DNA from: Bdellovibrionales bacterium
GTDB lineage: Bacteria > Bdellovibrionota > UBA1018
Length of the DNA stretch: 9,458 nt
Direction of reading: 5' to 3'
NCBI GenBank assembly: GCA_018968995.1
Contig: JAGWZD010000048.1
Coordinates: forward strand, 1-9,458
A program made the position numbers and the translations under genes. The notes beneath the pieces are model-generated. The model saw only the letters and a program-made list of their open reading frames with translations, had not been told where the DNA came from and made no database searches. This document shows positions 5,871-9,458 of this stretch, piece by piece. Each line of letters opens with the position of its first letter. Within the stretch, counting starts at the first letter, position 1.

Positions 5871-6972
5871 CGTCGGTGTCCCAAAAGAAATTAAAAACAA
5901 AGAAAACCGTGTTGCCATGGTGGTGGCGGGAGTTCGCGCTCTCACTCAAGCCGGACATAAAGTCTTAATTCAGCACAATGCCGGAGTAGGCGCCGGTATT
6001 TCAGATGATGATTACCGCAAATCGGGTGCAACGATCATCGAAACGGCTAAGGAAATTTACGATAAGTCGGACATGATCGTCAAAGTGAAGGAACCTCTTC
6101 CTGAAGAGTACCCTCTTCTTCGTGAAAACCAGATTCTCTACACCTACTTGCATCTGGCTGCCGATGAGCGCCTCACCAAAGCGCTGATGGAGCGAAAGAT
6201 TGTGGGCATCGCCTACGAAACTATCCAGCCTGCGGATGGCTCCTTGCCTCTCTTGGCTCCAATGTCCGCTGTGGCAGGACGTATGGCGACCCAAATCGGA
6301 GCCACTTACCTTCAACACGATCACGGCGGCAAAGGCATGCTTCTCGGTGGCGTGACGGGAGTTGACCGCGCCAATGTCGTGGTGCTGGGCGGTGGCGTTG
6401 TCGGAATCAACTCGGCCAAAATGGCTGCGGGATTGGGCGCAAAAGTCACAATTCTTGACGTTAATGTGAACCGACTGGACTACCTCTCGGACATCTTCGG
6501 AAATGATGTGACCACCCTGTACTCCAACAGCGAACAGATCGAGAAGGCTGTCACTAATGCAGACCTCGTGATCGGTGCAGTTCTGGTGACTGGTGCGAAA
6601 GCTCCGAAGCTCGTCACACGAGAGATGATTTCGCAAATGCAGCCAGGCTCGGTGGTTGTTGATGTGGCGGTGGACCAAGGCGGCTCGGTAGAAACCTGCC
6701 GACCCACCAGCCACGAGCACCCCACATACACGGTCGATGGTGTGATTCACTACGCCGTGCCCAACATGCCCGGAGCTGTACCCCGCACCTCCACCTATGC
6801 GTTGACCAACGTCACTATGAAGTATGCGGTGATGCTGGCGAATATGGGCTGGAAGGCCGCCGTGGCAAAGGACGAAGCCCTCCTGAAGGGCGTCAATATT
6901 TTGAACGGAAAAGTGGCCTACAAGCAGGTGGCTGAGGACCTCGGCCTGCCTTACGAAGCCGTTCGACTCTAA
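5866..6972 (+). CDS. ald: Alanine dehydrogenase
   Basis: This enzyme catalyses the reversible NAD-dependent conversion of L-alanine to pyruvate, ammonia and NADH in the cytoplasm. The product is 368 residues, the normal length. Key residues fall at the positions known from the family: R15 and K75 (substrate binding), H96 (catalytic, in YLHLA), the nucleotide loop GGGVVG (175-180) followed by D198, D270 in the VAVDQGG motif, and N300 in PNMPG. The start MIVGVPKEIK is the standard N-terminus. GAGG lies six bases before the ATG. The gene follows the PhnP-like hydrolase by 37 bases and ends at a strong terminator, so it closes its transcription unit. It is likely used to burn alanine for energy or to assimilate ammonia. 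The complete motif set makes this the most secure call of the window. Confidence 0.97.
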   Translation: MIVGVPKEIKNKENRVAMVVAGVRALTQAGHKVLIQHNAGVGAGISDDDYRKSGATIIETAKEIYDKSDMIVKVKEPLPEEYPLLRENQILYTYLHLAADERLTKALMERKIVGIAYETIQPADGSLPLLAPMSAVAGRMATQIGATYLQHDHGGKGMLLGGVTGVDRANVVVLGGGVVGINSAKMAAGLGAKVTILDVNVNRLDYLSDIFGNDVTTLYSNSEQIEKAVTNADLVIGAVLVTGAKAPKLVTREMISQMQPGSVVVDVAVDQGGSVETCRPTSHEHPTYTVDGVIHYAVPNMPGAVPRTSTYALTNVTMKYAVMLANMGWKAAVAKDEALLKGVNILNGKVAYKQVAEDLGLPYEAVRL

Positions 6973-6997
6973 AAAGGGTTTTCAGCTGAAAAACAAG

Positions 6998-7033
6998 AAA
7001 CCCCAGATGGACTTCCGTCTGGGGTTTTTTTTT
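6998..7033 (+). terminator. Rho-independent terminator after ald
   Basis: AAACCCCAGATGG (6998-7010) pairs with CCGTCTGGGGTTT (7015-7027) in a 13-base-pair stem that includes one T-G wobble, around an ACTT loop. A run of nine T residues starts at 7025. It lies 25 bases after the alanine dehydrogenase stop and 34 bases before the FliL start, separating the two units. Confidence 0.93.
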
Positions 7034-7067
7034 ACTCTGCCTCGCCGGCTCGCGTTACACTTTTCAT

Positions 7068-7610
7068 ATGTCTAAGGAGAACAAAGAAGGGGCACCCGCT
7101 GAGCCCAAAGCCCCAAAGGCCAAGCCCCCCCTCACGATCCTTCTTCTGGCCACAAACTTAATCGCCGCGTTGGGCGCCGTGGGCACGGTGGTTTACACGA
7201 AGGTACTCTACAAGCGCCCTGTCATCACAGAATCCAGTGAGCGTGAAAAGCTCTCCGATAAAATGAAAGCGAAACGCCCTGTGGGACCCCCCGGATCTCT
7301 GATTTTTCCACCCGTCACGGTCAATCTGGACCCAGCGGCAGCGGACCAGGGAGGGCAAGGCAAACTTCATTTTGCGACGATTGGCTTTACGATGGCCACG
7401 ATCGACAAGGAAGCGGAGTCGAAGCTTCAAGAGATCCGCCCCCTTATTGAAGACAAATTACTCACCTTGGTCGGCAAGCGTGGATACCAAGACCTCACTT
7501 CAGTCCAAGGGCGCTACCTTCTACGCAGTCAACTTCGAGAGTCTGCCAATCAAGCTGCTAAAGAAGCTTTAGTGACAGACGTCTATTTTACCGAGTTTAC
7601 CGTTCAGTAA
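7068..7610 (+). CDS. fliL: Flagellar basal-body-associated FliL family protein
   Basis: The product is 180 residues, close to the usual FliL size. A Lys/Pro/Ala-rich cytoplasmic tail (1-21) precedes one transmembrane helix (about 22-45). The periplasmic domain shows the family pattern: PPVTVNLDP (81-89), KLHFATIGFTM (99-109), an acidic helix with IRPLIEDKLLTLVGKRGYQDL (in segments 123-143), LRSQLRESAN (152-161) and the terminal VYFTEFTVQ (172-180), which is the classic FliL ending. FliL surrounds the stator units of the flagellar motor and supports torque or stator retention. The gene is alone: there are no fliM, fliN or mot genes beside it, the ald terminator lies directly upstream and a convergent porin gene follows after 18 bases. 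No Shine-Dalgarno sequence precedes the ATG; a TACACT box at 7056-7061 would place transcription start at or near the ATG itself. It may be a FliL paralogue rather than the main motor copy. Confidence 0.88.
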   Translation: MSKENKEGAPAEPKAPKAKPPLTILLLATNLIAALGAVGTVVYTKVLYKRPVITESSEREKLSDKMKAKRPVGPPGSLIFPPVTVNLDPAAADQGGQGKLHFATIGFTMATIDKEAESKLQEIRPLIEDKLLTLVGKRGYQDLTSVQGRYLLRSQLRESANQAAKEALVTDVYFTEFTVQ

Positions 7611-7628
7611 CCCGGCAACTCCCGCAAC

Positions 7629-9056
7629 TTAGAACTTCGTGCCGATTCCCATCACAAACGCAGCAATGGTTCCGGTCTGATTTTCGGTAGCAGTACCGGT
7701 GTATTTAAAGAAATCTCCAGGAAAGAAGAGTCCGGCATCCGCTTTAAACTCAAAGTGATCATCCCACTTTAAAGTTGTTCCGGCATCGAGTTCCCATCCC
7801 AGCGAACTCGATTGAGCAGTGGAACCCCCGGCATTTTCGAATGAGCGCGTCCACTGGTTATAGAATCTGCCCGTGGTTCCCGCTGTTTCACGTGCCTGAG
7901 CGTAAGTCCAAGAGCCTCGGAATTGCCATTTTCCGCTCGTGTAATCGCCGCCTAAATGCAGGTAATTGGCGTTGGTAATCGGGGCGTTAAAGACCGATCC
8001 ATTGGCTCCAGAACCCACGTTGTTGATTCCAAAATGAGCGAATTGGTAATTAAACAGGATCAGACCTAACTTGTAGTTGGGGTGCAGAAAGTACCCTCGA
8101 AACTTTCCTTCATCGCCGCTCTGACCAGGAACGTGTCCTGCTTTGGTGAAAAAATTCCAGGAATCTGAAGCCGCATAGCGACCCTCTAAAGCCAGAGCAT
8201 AAGTGCTGTACTCGCCTCCTGAGACTTTACCTGTCACGATGGGCGATTCAGCCAGAAGCTCAAACTTACCGAGTTTTTTGCGAGTGAAAATATCCCAAGT
8301 GGTCATATTGACGTCGCCAAAGGCTGTTTCATTAAAGGCGCGAAGTCCTGTCCCAACTCTGCGAATGAAGTTCACTCCGCCTTCAAACTCCTCGTCTGAG
8401 TTTTCGTACTTCAAGGCAATCGCGTAATCCGACACTGAACTTCCGCTAATCGACGAACCGGAGGTGTACTTGACTGCCGCAGGTGCAAACGAAAAAGCCC
8501 CGAACTTAGAAACCATTCGAATCACATCGCCAGTGGACTGAAAACGGTCATAAAGCCCGTCACCCGCGTTCCAGACCAAGCCAAGTCCCCATTGAAGAGG
8601 TGCACGGCCCACATGAACATTCCCCACATCTGTAAGAATTTCCGCCCAGAAACGCTGAGCTGTCAGGGTTCCCCCATCTGAGAACGTGGAATTGAACGAG
8701 TTGCGATCTTGCGTAGGACCAGCATCACCGAAAAAACCATAGGCAGGACTGCCAAACCACCACTCACTATGCAGGTACACGTTATCATTCACGATCACCC
8801 GGGGCTTGAGTCGAAAGAAAAGGCTCTGAAACTGCGCCTTATTCGCACCTGCAACCGCATAGCCCCGAGTCGTCCCAGGCGCCCCTGGTTGCGGATTAGC
8901 CGAATTCATTCGGTAATTGCTGAGCCAGTGGTTTTCGGCACGAAAGTCGCCTGCCCAATCCAGGTCCAGTGCATGCGACGTGGTCTGGCCTAGGGCCCCC
9001 GTCAACATCAGAACGGCCAACACCGCAAAGCGACTTAAATTCTTATTTTTTTTCAT
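7629..9056 (-). CDS. Outer-membrane beta-barrel (porin-like) protein
   Basis: The product is 475 residues. A Sec signal peptide is clear: MKKNKNLSRF, a hydrophobic core, and SHA before LDL, with cleavage expected after A29. The mature part is made of alternating aromatic/polar strands with glycine- and asparagine-rich turns and ends in phenylalanine (GIGTKF), the signature for outer-membrane barrel assembly. A conserved-looking block, VGRAPLQWGLGLVWNAGDG (149-167), followed by DRFQSTGD (170-177), resembles the eyelet region of alginate-export and related porins, but I cannot name a substrate. The start at 9056 is chosen over an in-frame ATG at 9077 because AGGAG lies about 11 bases before it and the signal peptide then begins with a standard MKK. 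It is convergent with fliL (18-base gap, no terminator seen) and divergent from the penicillin-binding protein gene, with a good promoter at 9086-9114. Confidence 0.85.
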   Translation of the reverse strand: MKKNKNLSRFAVLAVLMLTGALGQTTSHALDLDWAGDFRAENHWLSNYRMNSANPQPGAPGTTRGYAVAGANKAQFQSLFFRLKPRVIVNDNVYLHSEWWFGSPAYGFFGDAGPTQDRNSFNSTFSDGGTLTAQRFWAEILTDVGNVHVGRAPLQWGLGLVWNAGDGLYDRFQSTGDVIRMVSKFGAFSFAPAAVKYTSGSSISGSSVSDYAIALKYENSDEEFEGGVNFIRRVGTGLRAFNETAFGDVNMTTWDIFTRKKLGKFELLAESPIVTGKVSGGEYSTYALALEGRYAASDSWNFFTKAGHVPGQSGDEGKFRGYFLHPNYKLGLILFNYQFAHFGINNVGSGANGSVFNAPITNANYLHLGGDYTSGKWQFRGSWTYAQARETAGTTGRFYNQWTRSFENAGGSTAQSSSLGWELDAGTTLKWDDHFEFKADAGLFFPGDFFKYTGTATENQTGTIAAFVMGIGTKF

Positions 9057-9076
9057 GCTTTTGGACTCTCCTGCCA

Positions 9077-9105
9077 TTGATGTTGGTTCTATGGACGGCT
9101 ATTTT
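9077..9105 (+). promoter_or_regulatory. Candidate sigma70-type promoter of the penicillin-binding protein gene
   Basis: TTGATG (9077-9082) and TATTTT (9100-9105) are separated by exactly 17 bases, each matching four of six consensus positions. The start would fall near 9112, just before the AAGGAG ribosome site at 9113-9118. Confidence 0.4.
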
Positions 9106-9114
9106 CTCCGTCAA
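9086..9114 (-). promoter_or_regulatory. Candidate sigma70-type promoter of the porin gene
   Basis: On the minus strand TTGACG (9114-9109, five of six -35 bases) is followed by a 17-base spacer and TAGAAC (9091-9086, four of six -10 bases). The start would fall near 9079, giving a leader of about 23 bases that keeps the AGGAG ribosome site. It overlaps the plus-strand promoter candidate. Confidence 0.45.
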
Positions 9115-9131
9115 GGAGATTCACGGAATAA

Positions 9132-9458
9132 ATGCAGAGCATCATCAGACTTTCTGCGGTCATTCTGATTCCAGTGGTGGCTTTAGGCCTCTACATCGCG
9201 TCCTTGTTCCGGCAGCTCGAGAGCGCCTTTCAGAGGCAACAACAGTGGATCCCCACCCGACTCTACTCGGACGTCACTCGAATAGGCCCAGGCAGCCCTC
9301 GAGCCACGGTCGAGGATCGTCTGAAGGCCTTGGCCTATTCCTTCCAATCCCAGGGCCGCGAGGTCAAATTCACGCTCCACCCCATTCGATACCCTGATTC
9401 ACTGATTCCAAGTGATCATCCCACCTGGGCCCTGGCCGAAAAGCAGACCCCCATCACC
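9132..9458 (+). CDS. Class A penicillin-binding protein, PBP1b-like (partial, N-terminus only)
   Basis: The first 109 codons are present and read open to the right edge. A hydrophobic segment at residues 5-26 is the expected single inner-membrane anchor. It is followed by WIPTRLYSDVTRIGPGS (39-55) and a helix with EDRLKALAY (61-69), then a strand reading KFTLHPIRYPD (79-89). This matches the layout upstream of the glycosyltransferase domain in PBP1b-type enzymes, where a [I/L]P.R[L/I]Y motif, an LxxG element and a LxxLGY-like helix occur. The enzyme would polymerise lipid II and crosslink peptidoglycan in the periplasm, but the glycosyltransferase and transpeptidase motifs lie outside the window. 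Start: ATG 9132 has AAGGAG 13 bases upstream and GGA closer in. The cytoplasmic tail is very short (about 4 residues), unlike E. coli PBP1b. Confidence 0.72.
   Translation, partial: MQSIIRLSAVILIPVVALGLYIASLFRQLESAFQRQQQWIPTRLYSDVTRIGPGSPRATVEDRLKALAYSFQSQGREVKFTLHPIRYPDSLIPSDHPTWALAEKQTPIT

Noticed and set aside
6001..6750. 249-residue minus-strand open frame inside ald
   Set aside because: It is a shadow of a highly conserved enzyme gene with a complete motif set; its composition (His/Arg/Val-rich) is typical of antisense reading.
7028..7067. Sigma28 or sigma54 flagellar promoter before fliL
   Set aside because: No TAAA-N15-GCCGATAA-like or GG-N10-GC pattern with the right spacing could be seen.
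9057..9077. ATG at 9077 as the porin start
   Set aside because: It has no ribosome site and puts seven residues before a normal MKK signal peptide; AGGAG in this stretch serves the ATG at 9056.
8709..9397. Plus-strand open frames at 8709-8993, 8917-9168 and 8969-9397
   Set aside because: They run antisense to the porin or out of frame with the penicillin-binding protein, with no recognisable domain.

Overview
The window reads as a core chromosomal segment of a flagellated Gram-negative bacterium. It holds an outer-membrane beta-barrel protein, a FliL protein, a class A penicillin-binding protein and a bactofilin with a membrane-anchored partner. A pseudo-receiver/coiled-coil protein with the domain order of the myxobacterial motility proteins AglZ and FrzS suggests the Bdellovibrionota / former Deltaproteobacteria. 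This placement is inferred from gene content and protein character, not from a marker gene. No RNA genes, insertion sequences, CRISPR arrays or prophage genes were seen. Coding density is very high: every gap between genes is under 100 bases, so no long stretch is unexplained.

Layout. (1) Positions 1-2674, minus strand: a two-gene unit with a degenerate receiver plus long coiled coil (935-2674), overlapped by 62 bases by a calcineurin-type metallophosphoesterase that runs off the left edge (1-996). (2) Positions 2750-3947, plus strand, divergent from that unit across 75 bases: a single-pass membrane protein with a Pro/Ala-rich linker and a beta-rich C-terminal domain, overlapping a bactofilin. 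(3) Positions 3952-4959, minus strand: an extended-SDR (NAD-dependent epimerase/dehydratase) gene that meets the bactofilin tail to tail with four bases between them. (4) Positions 5010-6972, plus strand: a PhnP-like metallo-beta-lactamase-fold hydrolase and alanine dehydrogenase, closed by a strong intrinsic terminator at 6998-7033. (5) Positions 7068-7610, plus strand: a lone FliL gene. (6) Positions 7629-9056, minus strand: an outer-membrane porin-like protein. (7) From 9132, plus strand, divergent from the porin: the first 109 codons of a PBP1b-like class A penicillin-binding protein.

How the genes may work together. Several products concern the cell envelope or cell shape and motility: bactofilin and its membrane partner, the pseudo-receiver coiled-coil protein, FliL, the porin and the peptidoglycan synthase. 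Alanine dehydrogenase links amino-acid catabolism to pyruvate and NADH. The best candidate for a little-described module is the divergent locus at 1-3947. It pairs a cytoskeletal polymer and its likely membrane anchor with a phosphorylation-incompetent receiver/coiled-coil scaffold and a phosphoesterase. That these four act together is an inference from position only.
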